From Peptoniphilus_A sp001811425 (GTDB lineage Bacteria > Bacillota > Clostridia > Tissierellales > Peptoniphilaceae), in contig NZ_KV804703.1 in assembly GCF_001811425.1 (NCBI RefSeq), forward strand, positions 100,603-164,602: a stretch of 64,000 bases of DNA, written 5' to 3'. Position 1 is the first letter of the stretch. Each line of letters opens with the position of its first letter. The notes beneath the pieces were generated by a model, which was not told the origin of the DNA, did no database searches, and saw only the letters and a program-made list of their open reading frames with translations. Made by a program: the position numbers and the translations under genes. Positions 26,685-35,114 of the stretch are shown here, in pieces.

Positions 26685-27866
26685 TTGAAAATTGCAATAA
26701 TGGGCTTTGGCACTGTGGGAACAGGCCTCGAAGAAATTTTGTACAAAAAGAAAAAAGATTTACTGAAAAATAATTTTGACATAAAAATAGAAAGAGTTTT
26801 AATAAAAAATAAAAATAAAGAGAGAAATCCTCACGACAAGACTTTGATCTTCACAGATAATTTTGACGAAATTTTATCTTCTCCAGTGGACACAGTTATT
26901 GATGTTACATCAAACTTAGAGGAAACTTATGGGAGAATTGTAAAGCTCATGAAATCTGGCAAAAATATTGTCACTGCCAACAAGGCTGTGGTCTCAAAAT
27001 ATTTTGAAGACTTAAATGCCCTTGCCAGAGAAAATAAAGTTTACTTTGCCTATGAGGCTGCTGTTGCAGGTGCCATTCCCATAATTCATCCCCTCATGGA
27101 GGAAGTTTTCTTTAACGACATCTATGAAATTTCTGGTATTTTAAATGGAACTTCAAATTATATCCTCTCAAAAATGGAAAGAGAGGGCTCTTCCTATGAC
27201 GAGGTTTTAAAAGAGGCGCAAGAGCTTGGCTATGCAGAGTCTGACCCATCTGCCGATGTAGGTGGACTTGATGCCATGAGAAAAATTAGGATCCTCTCCT
27301 CCCTAGCTTACAGGGCAAAAATTAGCGAAGATGAAATTTTTACCTTTGGCATAGATAAGGTGAAAAAATCTGATTTTGACTTTGCCAAAGATTTGGGCTG
27401 CTCCATAATACTTCTTGGCAAGTCCTCTTTAAGTGCTGGCAAGATAAATATTTCTGTTATGCCAAGATTTTTGAGAGATGATTTTTTTGCAAATACCTTT
27501 GATGGAACCAATGCCATAAAAGTTCAAGGTGAAAATTTTAAATCCTATGAACTAAAGGGACCTGGCGCAGGAAAGCTTGAGACAGCTGATGCAATTATGC
27601 GTGACCTTCTTAGAATCCTTGCCAAAAGAGAAATAAAAACTTTTTACCAGGCAGAAAATTCCTACCCAGTGGAAAATAATTTAGAAAAAAAATATTACTT
27701 GAGATGCCAAAAAGTTTCTGACGACCTAAAAAATTTAATCTCATCAGAAAAAATCGTGGGAGAAGACCACCACATTATTACTAAAAAAATTGAGCTCAAG
27801 AAATTTACTCATGCAATAGATGGCTTAGAAGGCATTTTCATTGCAGAAATAGAGGAGGAAATATGA
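26685..27866 (+). CDS. hom: Homoserine dehydrogenase
   Basis: Reduces aspartate semialdehyde to homoserine; 393 residues. The TTG start follows GGAGG (26674-26678) directly after the asd stop. The NAD(P) motif is IMGFGTVGTG near the N-terminus; TANKAVVSKYF and the catalytic segment ESDPSADVGGLDAMRKIRIL are present. The C-terminal 70 residues are shorter than the ACT domain of Bacillus-type enzymes, so feedback inhibition may be weaker. The stop overlaps the next start as ATGA. Confidence 0.93.
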   Translation: MKIAIMGFGTVGTGLEEILYKKKKDLLKNNFDIKIERVLIKNKNKERNPHDKTLIFTDNFDEILSSPVDTVIDVTSNLEETYGRIVKLMKSGKNIVTANKAVVSKYFEDLNALARENKVYFAYEAAVAGAIPIIHPLMEEVFFNDIYEISGILNGTSNYILSKMEREGSSYDEVLKEAQELGYAESDPSADVGGLDAMRKIRILSSLAYRAKISEDEIFTFGIDKVKKSDFDFAKDLGCSIILLGKSSLSAGKINISVMPRFLRDDFFANTFDGTNAIKVQGENFKSYELKGPGAGKLETADAIMRDLLRILAKREIKTFYQAENSYPVENNLEKKYYLRCQKVSDDLKNLISSEKIVGEDHHIITKKIELKKFTHAIDGLEGIFIAEIEEEI

Positions 27867-30157
27867 AGTTTTTATCAACTAGAAATTCCAACTTAAAAAT
27901 ATCAGCCAGAGAAGCAATTGTAAAGGGAATCTCTGATGACGGCGGACTTTTTGTGCCAGAATCCTTCCCAAAATTTGACATAAGTAAAAATTTAAATCTC
28001 AAATACACTGACCTTGCCCACAAAATTCTATCCCTATACTTGACGGACTTTGACAGCGAGGAACTTTTAAAGCTAATAGAAAAATCCTACGGCACTTTTG
28101 AAGATGAAATTGCAAAAGTAACTTGTAAAAAAGATTTTTACCTAGAGCTTTATCACGGAAGGACAGCTGCCTTTAAGGACTTTGCTTTATGCCTTCTTCC
28201 CAACCTCTTGTCCTATGCCAAAAAATCTCTTGGCATAGAGGAAAAGACTTTGATTCTCACTGCAACTTCTGGGGACACAGGTAAGGCTGCCCTGGAAGGA
28301 TTTTACAACACAGAAAATATAGACATCTTAGTCCTATATCCAACAGAGGGAGTTTCTGCCATTCAAAAAAGACAAATGGACTCCACAGACTCACTGAACT
28401 CAAAGGTTATTTCCATTGACGGAAATTTTGACGACGCCCAGTCTGCTGTGAAAAAAATTTTTAATGATGCCGACATAAAAGAGAAATTAAAAGAAAAAAA
28501 TATTTACCTTTCCTCTGCAAATTCAATAAATATTGGCAGGCTCTTGCCACAAATTGTCTATTATTTTTATGCCTATGCTGATTTAGTAAGGGCAGAAAAA
28601 ATTTCCTGCGGCGACAAAATTTCTTTCTGCGTGCCAACGGGAAATTTCGGCGACATCTTGGCTGGCTACTACGCAAAAAAAATGGGCCTTCCAATAGATA
28701 AGCTGGTCATTGCATCTAATTCAAATAATGTTTTAACAGACTTCTTCAAGACTGGAAGCTACGATGCCAATAGAGAGCTGAAAAAAACTATTTCGCCTTC
28801 CATGGACATCTTGGTTTCAAGCAATTTGGAAAGACTAATCTACCACAAGTCATCTGATAAAGTAGTAAAAGAAAAAATGAAAGAGCTTGCTGAAAATCAT
28901 GCCTTTGAATTTAAAAATGACTTCAGTGATTTTTTGTGGGGCTATGCCAGTGAAGATGAAACAAAAGCTACTATTGCCAAGACTTTTAGGGAAGAAAAAT
29001 ATTTAATCGACCCCCACACAGCTGTGGCAAAGCACATAGTAGATGAGCTTTCCTTAAAAAATACAGTGATTCTTTCTACTGCCAGTCCCTACAAATTTTC
29101 TTCATCAGTCCTATCTGCCCTTGGCGAAAAATTTTCACTTGATGAATTTGAAAATATAGACGCCCTTTATGAGATCTCTGGCTTAAAAATTCCTTCTGAA
29201 ATAAAAAAATTGAAGGACAAAAAAATTATTCACAAGACAAAAATAAATAAGGACCTAATAGATGAAGAGGTCCTAAAGTTTGCCAGCCGTGGCAAGAGAA
29301 TTTCTGTGCCTGCCACATCTGCCAACCTTGGACCTGGCTTTGACACTCTGGGACTTGCCTTAAACTTATATAACACTTGTGAATTTAAAATAAGTGAAGA
29401 CAGGGAAACTTTTGAAGAAAATTTAAAAAATAATTTGATTTATGAGGCCTACGTCAAAAGCTTTGAGGTCTGTGGCGAGAAAATTGTCCCTGTAGAATTT
29501 GACCTGGCTTCAGATATACCAATGTCTCGTGGACTTGGCTCTTCTGCAGCCTGCGTAATCATGGGCATAATGGCTGCCTTTGATGTCATGAAAAAAGATT
29601 TAGACAAAAAAGAATTTCTAAAAATTGCAACAGACATGGAGGGACATCCCGACAATGTTTCACCAGCAATTTTGGGCGGAGGGACAGCAGCAATTTGTGA
29701 TAAGGGTCAAGTTTTTGTAGAAAAATTTAATGTTTCTGACAAGATAAAATTTTTGGCGCTAATACCAGACTTTAAACTCAGCACAAAGCTTGCTCGCCAA
29801 GCACTGCCTGAGACTTACACTAAAGATGATGCAGTCTTTAACATCTCTCGCCTATCACTTTTGATCTTGTCACTGATTTCTGGCGACGAGGAAAATATAA
29901 AAGTTGCCCTAGAAGATAAAATCCACCAGCCTTACAGGTTTAAACTCATACCAGAGATTGACCAAATAGAAAAAATCCTAGACAAAAGCCCTGCCCTTGG
30001 TCACTATCTAAGTGGTGCCGGCTCCACTCTTATGATTTTATTGGACTCCAGTGACATTAAATCTCAGGAATTCATAAAAAACAAAGTGAAAAAATTAAAG
30101 GGCGATTACAAGGTCTTGCCTCTTGAAATCGACAAGACTGGCGCCTTTATTATTTAA
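27863..30157 (+). CDS. Threonine synthase-homoserine kinase fusion
   Basis: One 764-residue polypeptide carrying the last two steps to threonine. Residues 1 to about 470 are a PLP threonine synthase (PLP lysine K105 in TAAFKDFAL; SGDTGKAALEGF; CVPTGNFGDILAGYYAKKMG). After a charged linker, residues 477-764 are a complete GHMP homoserine kinase (VPATSANLGPGFDTLGLAL, ATP loop PMSRGLGSSAA at 553-563, SGAGST near the C-terminus). The reading frame is unbroken across the joint. Product order is reversed: the kinase makes O-phosphohomoserine for the synthase, so the fusion could channel it. thrC and thrB are usually separate genes. The start overlaps the hom stop. Confidence 0.93.
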   Translation: MKFLSTRNSNLKISAREAIVKGISDDGGLFVPESFPKFDISKNLNLKYTDLAHKILSLYLTDFDSEELLKLIEKSYGTFEDEIAKVTCKKDFYLELYHGRTAAFKDFALCLLPNLLSYAKKSLGIEEKTLILTATSGDTGKAALEGFYNTENIDILVLYPTEGVSAIQKRQMDSTDSLNSKVISIDGNFDDAQSAVKKIFNDADIKEKLKEKNIYLSSANSINIGRLLPQIVYYFYAYADLVRAEKISCGDKISFCVPTGNFGDILAGYYAKKMGLPIDKLVIASNSNNVLTDFFKTGSYDANRELKKTISPSMDILVSSNLERLIYHKSSDKVVKEKMKELAENHAFEFKNDFSDFLWGYASEDETKATIAKTFREEKYLIDPHTAVAKHIVDELSLKNTVILSTASPYKFSSSVLSALGEKFSLDEFENIDALYEISGLKIPSEIKKLKDKKIIHKTKINKDLIDEEVLKFASRGKRISVPATSANLGPGFDTLGLALNLYNTCEFKISEDRETFEENLKNNLIYEAYVKSFEVCGEKIVPVEFDLASDIPMSRGLGSSAACVIMGIMAAFDVMKKDLDKKEFLKIATDMEGHPDNVSPAILGGGTAAICDKGQVFVEKFNVSDKIKFLALIPDFKLSTKLARQALPETYTKDDAVFNISRLSLLILSLISGDEENIKVALEDKIHQPYRFKLIPEIDQIEKILDKSPALGHYLSGAGSTLMILLDSSDIKSQEFIKNKVKKLKGDYKVLPLEIDKTGAFII

Positions 30158-30176
30158 AAAGTAAAAAATATTTTAC

Positions 30177-30203
30177 AAAAGGTCGCATTGTCGACCTTTT
30201 TTT
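30177..30203 (+). terminator. Terminator of the threonine operon
   Basis: AAAAGGTCG (30177-30185), 6-base loop, CGACCTTTT (30192-30200), T tract. Confidence 0.9.
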
Positions 30204-30262
30204 ACTTTATTTGTGACATAAATCGTGCTATTATAAAATTAAGAAAATAAAAAGGAGCAATC

Positions 30263-30766
30263 ATGAAAAATTTTAAAGTAAAAGACTTAGTTATCACATC
30301 ACTTTTTATCGCACTTGTCTATGTATTTACATGGATTGTAAAAATTCAGCTGCCCTTTGCACCTAATGGAGGACTCATCCACCTTGGCAATGTTCCCTTC
30401 TTCTTGGCTGCAATATTTTTTGACAAAAGAGTTGGCATGACAGCAGGCGCTCTCGGCATGGGACTCTTTGATCTTACAAGTGGCTGGGTTTTGTGGTCTC
30501 CTATGACAGTTATATCAGCACTCATCATGGGTTACATACTTAACAAATTTAATTACAAGCACTTAAAGTTGAAAAACTTGCTGCTTTCCTTTGTTCTAGT
30601 TGCCCTAGTAAAGGTTGTGGTTTATTACATTGGAGAAGTTTTTATACTTTCATCTTTTGTAACACCACTGGCATCAATACCAGGCAACATAATTCAAATT
30701 GCAGTTTCATCTGTAATTGTACTTGTAGTATTAAAGCCAATGGAAAAAGTTTTTAAAAATATTTAA
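30263..30766 (+). CDS. ECF transporter S component (substrate unknown)
   Basis: Membrane protein of 167 residues with about five or six hydrophobic helices. The pattern KVKDLVITSLFIALVYVFTW, GGLIHLGNVPFFLAAIFFDK and GALGMGLFDLTSGWVLW matches the ribofl-type ECF S-component family. It would work with a shared EcfAA'T module not in this window. No riboswitch precedes it, so the vitamin cannot be inferred from regulation. AAGGAG lies ahead of the ATG. It is followed within 10 bases by a scaffold gap. Confidence 0.85.
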   Translation: MKNFKVKDLVITSLFIALVYVFTWIVKIQLPFAPNGGLIHLGNVPFFLAAIFFDKRVGMTAGALGMGLFDLTSGWVLWSPMTVISALIMGYILNKFNYKHLKLKNLLLSFVLVALVKVVVYYIGEVFILSSFVTPLASIPGNIIQIAVSSVIVLVVLKPMEKVFKNI

Positions 30767-30776
30767 GCACGAAAAA

Positions 30777-30876
30777 NNNNNNNNNNNNNNNNNNNNNNNN
30801 NNNNNNNNNNNNNNNNNNNNNNNNNNNNNNNNNNNNNNNNNNNNNNNNNNNNNNNNNNNNNNNNNNNNNNNNNNNN
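30777..30876. other. Scaffold gap (100 N)
   Basis: Exactly 100 N, the usual placeholder for a gap of unknown size. It sits between the ECF gene and a terminator hairpin, so synteny across it is not proven. Confidence 0.98.
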
Positions 30877-30904
30877 AAAAAGATAGGCCCTCACCTATCT
30901 TTTT
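30877..30904 (-). terminator. Terminator of the XRE membrane regulator gene
   Basis: AAAAAGATAGG (30877-30887) and CCTATCTTTTT (30894-30904) pair across a 6-base loop; symmetric, so it may stop transcription from both sides. Confidence 0.85.
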
Positions 30905-31457
30905 ATTTGCTCTTCATTTGTCTTATAAGAAGTTCTTTCTTTACACTTTTAAATACCCCTAAAGAGATTAATCCTGCGGTAATCAAAATTCCGACGCCGA
31001 ACCCTTGAAAGGTTCCTCTCAAAAAATCGTGGACACCTTCGTTTATAAATATAAAGTCTCTTTCGGACATTATTCCTGCCAAAATATTTAGAACCGCCGC
31101 CGTAATAAATAATATTCCCGATCTTATGTCTCTCTTTTTTTGATTTTTGTCAGTGTATTCCGCTACTTTTTCCATTGTCTTTGCTTCCTTTTCATCCATT
31201 TCAATTTCCCGCCTTTCATCTCCGTGAATGTCTTTCATTTCCGCTTCCCGCCTTTCGCCGTCAAGAATTTCGTCCATACTCAAATCAAATTCCTTGCCTA
31301 TTTCCACAAGGAGTGACAAGTCCGGCATGTTGGTCCCCGTTTCCCATCTGGAAATAGTTCTGCCGGTCACTCCGAAAATTTCGGCAAACTGTTCTTGAGT
31401 TAAGTTTCTTTCTTTTCTAAGTTGTCTTAAAAAATTTCCGATTTTTTGTTGATCCAT
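30903..31457 (-). CDS. XRE-family regulator with C-terminal membrane segments
   Basis: Protein of 184 residues. Residues 5-60 form a HTH_3 domain (LRQLRKERNLTQEQFAEIFG, RTISRWETGTNMPDLS). A charged, partly repeated linker follows (GERREAEMKDIHGDERREIE), then two hydrophobic helices at about 112-135 and 150-170. Membrane-tethered XRE proteins of this type are common in Firmicutes and usually of unknown signal. GAGGTG precedes the ATG. The 5' leader contains the structured element at 31509-31588, suggesting RNA-level control. The terminator overlaps the stop. Confidence 0.85.
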   Translation of the reverse strand: MDQQKIGNFLRQLRKERNLTQEQFAEIFGVTGRTISRWETGTNMPDLSLLVEIGKEFDLSMDEILDGERREAEMKDIHGDERREIEMDEKEAKTMEKVAEYTDKNQKKRDIRSGILFITAAVLNILAGIMSERDFIFINEGVHDFLRGTFQGFGVGILITAGLISLGVFKSVKKELLIRQMKSK

Positions 31458-31508
31458 AGTTCACCTCATTTGCATCTATAGATTACTGCGAGTTTAAAAA
31501 ATATTTAA

Positions 31509-31588
31509 GGACACGTTGCGGGAATCACCAGTCACCGTGAGAGAAATTTCAGTCCTTTTGTGGGAAGTCTCACAGGACAACCGTGTCC
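31509..31588 (-). ncRNA. Candidate structured leader RNA of the XRE gene (80 nt)
   Basis: GGACACG (31509-31515) and CGTGTCC (31582-31588) close an 80-base element. On the minus strand GTCC-TGTGAG-ACTT-CCCACA-aaa-GGAC makes a local stem-loop. An alternative GTGAGA/TCTCAC pairing would cross it as a pseudoknot. It lies 52 bases upstream of the XRE start and downstream of the hslO terminator. I do not recognise a known riboswitch class. It could also be an intergenic repeat. Confidence 0.4.
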
Positions 31589-31667
31589 AATTGAAAAGTA
31601 GCTATAAAAATTTTATCATTTAGTTTATTTGTTCACCCAGGAACTAATTTCCAGGTATTTATACCAT

Positions 31668-31695
31668 AAAAAAAGACACTCCCTCGCCTATCTTT
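31668..31695 (-). terminator. hslO terminator
   Basis: On the minus strand AAAGATA, a 10-base loop, TGTCTTT, then a T tract, starting about 20 bases after the hslO stop. Confidence 0.7.
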
Positions 31696-31713
31696 TATTT
31701 TGCAAATTTTTAC

Positions 31714-32634
31714 TTAAAAATTATCATGAATAACAATTTCTCTATTTTTATTTATGTCCTCTGCCTTCTTTACCATTCTCTCGAGGTCACTTTCGTCAAA
31801 GTTGTAGACCTTGTCGCAGAAGTAGCAGGACACTTCAGCCTTTTTGTCTTCTCTTAAAATTTCTTCAATTTCCCTGGGACCAACAGATACAATTGCATCT
31901 TCAACTTTTTCGCGAGAGCAGTTGCACTTGTAAGTGATCTCTCTCTTTTCAAGAATTTTAAAATCAATGTCCTTCATGAGGATTTCAATTAATTTTTCCG
32001 CGTCGTGATACTCATCTAGAATTGAAGTTACACTTGGAAGGCCCTTTAAATTTTCTTCTAGCTTAGAAATTTGCTCTTCAGTGGCATCGGGCATGAGCTG
32101 AATAATAAAACCACCAGCAGCCTTTATTGAATAGTCAACATCAACGAGAACTCCAAGTCCAACAGCTGATGGAACTTGATCTGATTGAAGAAAATATACT
32201 GCAAGATCTTCTGCAATCTCTCCAGTAGTTAGATTAACTGTGCCTGTGTAGGACTTTTTCATGCCCGTATCCATGACAAGAGTTAAGTTTCCTTCGCCAA
32301 CAATTCCAGCCACATCAATTTTTCCGTCGGCTTCCCTAGTTGGAAGGTCAGCCCCAGGATTTGTAACATAACCCTTTACATAGCCGTCATTTTTGCAAGT
32401 TGCAACAATTTTTCCAGCAGGTCCATTGCCGTTAATTGAAAGAGTTATGGAGTCCTTTTCATTTTTTTGCCATGAGCCAATAATTGCAGCCGCAGTTAAA
32501 ACTCTGCCTAGGGCAGCACTGGTAGTCTTTGATAATTTATGAATTTTCGCCGCCTCTTCCACAACATCAGTTGTAATGGCAGCAGAAATTTTTATAGTTT
32601 CACTTTCATCTATTGCTCTTAAAATATATCCCAT
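31714..32634 (-). CDS. hslO: Redox-regulated chaperone Hsp33
   Basis: Holdase activated by oxidation and unfolding; 306 residues. The N-terminal domain has GRVLTAAAIIGSW and GNGPAGKIVATC. The C-terminal zinc switch has CxC (YKCNCSREK) and CxxC (SCYFCDKVY), all four cysteines kept. In an anaerobe it would protect during oxygen or disulfide stress. Monocistronic. The Shine-Dalgarno (GGTGAT) is weak. Confidence 0.95.
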   Translation of the reverse strand: MGYILRAIDESETIKISAAITTDVVEEAAKIHKLSKTTSAALGRVLTAAAIIGSWQKNEKDSITLSINGNGPAGKIVATCKNDGYVKGYVTNPGADLPTREADGKIDVAGIVGEGNLTLVMDTGMKKSYTGTVNLTTGEIAEDLAVYFLQSDQVPSAVGLGVLVDVDYSIKAAGGFIIQLMPDATEEQISKLEENLKGLPSVTSILDEYHDAEKLIEILMKDIDFKILEKREITYKCNCSREKVEDAIVSVGPREIEEILREDKKAEVSCYFCDKVYNFDESDLERMVKKAEDINKNREIVIHDNF

Positions 32635-32807
32635 ATCATCACCGTTTACTATTATAACAGTTGTTTGAGAAAAACTCTAATAGAGCCTTTATAAATTAAT
32701 TGATTTCTCTTTCTCTGAGATTTATTGCTTTTAAAAAATTTTTTCTATATAATTAAATTTAATAAATACGGCGATTTATTCGCCAAAAATAATTAGGAGG
32801 AATAAAA

Positions 32808-33542
32808 TTGAATAAGAAATTTGAGAAATTATTTTTAACTTTCATCTTATTATTTGCGCTAATTCCACTTCATGCCTTTGCACAAGGTGAAATTAAGTTG
32901 TGGATTGATGGAAATTATGTGGAATCAGACGCCGCACCCTTTATTGAAGAGAGCAGAACTCTCGTGCCTTTGAGAGTTATTTCTGAAAATTTAGGACTTA
33001 GTGTTGATTGGAATGGGGAAACTAAAGAAGTTACAATTTCTAATGGCGAAGAAAATTATATTTTCCTAATAGGCGAAAAATATTACGAAAAAAGCGACTC
33101 ACAAATTCCAATGGATGCTGCGCCAAAAATAGTAAGCGACAGGACTTTTGTGCCAATCAGAGTTATTGCAGAGTTGTTCAACAAAGAAGTCAACTGGGAC
33201 AATGCCAATAGAACTGTAGTTATTGGCAGTGGATATAATTTTGCCCCACCCGTTAAAGATCCTGTACAAAAAAATCTTGAACCTAAAAAAGAAGCTGAAA
33301 ATCTTCCAACAGCTACAAAGCCAAATACCTTAGTAAGCAATAATACTGGAAATGGAAGTAATTTTAACACTTATGACATTCCAACAACAGCACAATATGT
33401 TGGGAACTCTAGCAAGAAAAAATTACACTTGGGAAGCTGTGGCTCCACAAAAAAAATTGCACCTCACAACAGAGTTGTATTTAGCAGCAGAGAAGAAGCA
33501 ATTAATGCCGGCTATGTACCTTGCAAAAGGTGTAACCCTTGA
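32808..33542 (+). CDS. Secreted stalk-domain protein with C-terminal Ada-like zinc-binding motif
   Basis: Exported protein of 244 residues, starting with TTG after AGGAGG. The signal peptide runs to about residue 25 (LIPLHAFAQG). Two copper-amine-oxidase-N-like stalk repeats follow (ESRTLVPLRVISENLGLSVD; SDRTFVPIRVIAELFNKEVN), then a Pro/Thr/Asn-rich linker. The C-terminal 45 residues (YVGNSSKKKLHLGSCGSTKK, then AGYVPCKRCNP) resemble the zinc site of the Ada N-terminal domain, with three of the cysteines in C-x(n)-CKRC. In secreted proteins this module is of unknown role; wall or DNA binding is possible. A terminator follows. Confidence 0.82.
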   Translation: MNKKFEKLFLTFILLFALIPLHAFAQGEIKLWIDGNYVESDAAPFIEESRTLVPLRVISENLGLSVDWNGETKEVTISNGEENYIFLIGEKYYEKSDSQIPMDAAPKIVSDRTFVPIRVIAELFNKEVNWDNANRTVVIGSGYNFAPPVKDPVQKNLEPKKEAENLPTATKPNTLVSNNTGNGSNFNTYDIPTTAQYVGNSSKKKLHLGSCGSTKKIAPHNRVVFSSREEAINAGYVPCKRCNP

Positions 33543-33606
33543 TATTAGCAATTTCTTATCCTAATGATAGGATATGATAGGATTAAAACTTTATAAAAGA
33601 TAAAAG

Positions 33607-33631
33607 CACCTAGTCTCCTAGGTGTTTTTTT
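33607..33631 (+). terminator. Terminator after the stalk protein gene
   Basis: CACCTAG (33607-33613), loop TCTC, CTAGGTG (33618-33624), then seven T. Confidence 0.88.
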
Positions 33632-33644
33632 CGTTATTAATATT

Positions 33645-34370
33645 TTATTTTCTAGCGACAAAAGTGTATCTTGAAGTTTCCTCCCTCGCCTCTTTAAAGT
33701 CGTAGTCGTCGTAAACTTCTAGGTCCTTAAATCCAATTTTTTCCAACAAATTTTTCACGAAGCTTAAATCATATGCCCTCTCTAAATGTTCCTCGTAAAA
33801 TCTCCTGTAGTCATTGTCCTTTATATTTCTAAAAAAATTAACTCCATAGGTGTTTAATTTTTCTTCTTCATCGTAGATATTTTCCCAAATATATAAGACA
33901 TCATCCACTTCGTCCACTGTCACTGGGGGAATATTTTTAAATTTGTATTCTGTATTGAGGTCAAAAATAAAAATTCCATCTTCCTTTAAGTGAGCGTAAG
34001 CAGATTTTATTGCAGCCTCAAAGTCCTTGACATCTGTCAGGTAATTTAGGCTGTCGCCTACAGAAATTATTGCATCATAAGTTGAGGGCGCAAAAAATCC
34101 CGCCATATTTTGCTTGAATAACCTTAAATTTCTACTTCTTATTTTATTTTGGCAGACGCTTAACATGTCGTCGGACAAGTCAAAGGCGTGAAGCTTGTAG
34201 TACCTTGCCAACTTTTCTGTCAGTCCACCTGTGCCACAAGCCATTTCTAAAATTAATTTAGGCTCTAGAGACTTTTTCCCTAGAAGGTCCCTTATAAATT
34301 TATAAATTTTCTCGTAGTCAAGATTGTACATGAGCTTGTCGTAAAAATATGCGAAATCTCCGTACATCAT
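33645..34370 (-). CDS. Class I SAM-dependent methyltransferase
   Basis: Methyltransferase of 241 residues. SAM motif I is LILEMACGTGGLTEKLA at about 40-56, followed by HAFDLSDDML and YDAIISVGDSLNYL. This architecture is shared by many small-molecule and uncharacterised methyltransferases of Firmicutes. The start ATGATG overlaps the sirtuin stop by 3-4 bases, so it is translationally coupled as the last gene of an hpt-CPBP-sirtuin-methyltransferase operon. Substrate is unknown. Confidence 0.88.
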   Translation of the reverse strand: MMYGDFAYFYDKLMYNLDYEKIYKFIRDLLGKKSLEPKLILEMACGTGGLTEKLARYYKLHAFDLSDDMLSVCQNKIRSRNLRLFKQNMAGFFAPSTYDAIISVGDSLNYLTDVKDFEAAIKSAYAHLKEDGIFIFDLNTEYKFKNIPPVTVDEVDDVLYIWENIYDEEEKLNTYGVNFFRNIKDNDYRRFYEEHLERAYDLSFVKNLLEKIGFKDLEVYDDYDFKEAREETSRYTFVARK

Positions 34371-35104
34371 GATCTTTCTTCAAGCTCCTTTAAAATTTCT
34401 TGAAGAACAACTGAAGAATTTTCATGTATAACTACATCTGCACGCCTATCCATTGGCGTAGGGTCATTATTTATTATGATTAAGTGGTCCACATAGTTTG
34501 GCAAAAAGTTTACTGGAGAAACTGTAAGTGATGAGCCAACAACTATTAGAGTGTCTGTGTCATTAAGCTCTCTTGCTCCCCTGTCGAAGTCGTCAGGCAT
34601 CATGTCGCCAAACATTACAACATTTGGACGAATTGTGCCGCCGCAATGGTCGCACTTAGGTGGGATTTCTCCCCTTTCAACTTTTTCACGCATAAGGGCG
34701 AAGGGATATTCCCTGCCACATTTCATGCAGTGAGTGCCACGAGTTTCCCCATGGACTTCGTAAATATTTTTTGAGCCAGCCTTGGCATGAAGGTTGTCGA
34801 TGTTTTGCGTAATAATTCCTGCAAGAAATCCTTCCTCTTCCATTTTTGCCAATGCCTTATGTCCATCATTGGGCTCTTGGTCGTTTAAGTCCTCAAGAAT
34901 TTTATAGCCTTCCTTATAAAAAATTTCCGGATGATTTATTAGTCTATCCTTGGAAAGGGCAAGCATGGGGTCCATCTTGGAATAATAGCCAGAGGAAGAT
35001 CTAAAGTCAGGTATGCCTGAATCTGTAGAAATTCCTGCGCCAGTTAGGGCAAAAACTTTTTTTGACCTTAAAATTAAATCAGCTGCTTCTCTTATCTTAT
35101 CCAT
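34367..35104 (-). CDS. NAD-dependent protein deacylase, Sir2 family
   Basis: Sirtuin of 245 residues. NAD motifs are ALTGAGISTDSGIPDFRS (residues about 19-36) and TQNIDNLH, with catalytic His in VHGE. The zinc site is CMKCGREY ... CDHCGG. GSSLTVSP and IIINNDPTP complete the Rossmann fold. It removes acyl groups from lysines with NAD. Lies 10 bases after the CPBP gene, with AGGAGG ahead of the ATG. Confidence 0.95.
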   Translation of the reverse strand: MDKIREAADLILRSKKVFALTGAGISTDSGIPDFRSSSGYYSKMDPMLALSKDRLINHPEIFYKEGYKILEDLNDQEPNDGHKALAKMEEEGFLAGIITQNIDNLHAKAGSKNIYEVHGETRGTHCMKCGREYPFALMREKVERGEIPPKCDHCGGTIRPNVVMFGDMMPDDFDRGARELNDTDTLIVVGSSLTVSPVNFLPNYVDHLIIINNDPTPMDRRADVVIHENSSVVLQEILKELEERS

Positions 35105-35114
35105 ATCCTACCTC

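Noticed and set aside
31509..31588. Assignment of the 80-base element to cobalamin, THF, ZTP or c-di-GMP riboswitches
   Set aside because: None of the conserved sequence blocks of those classes is present, so it was left unclassified.
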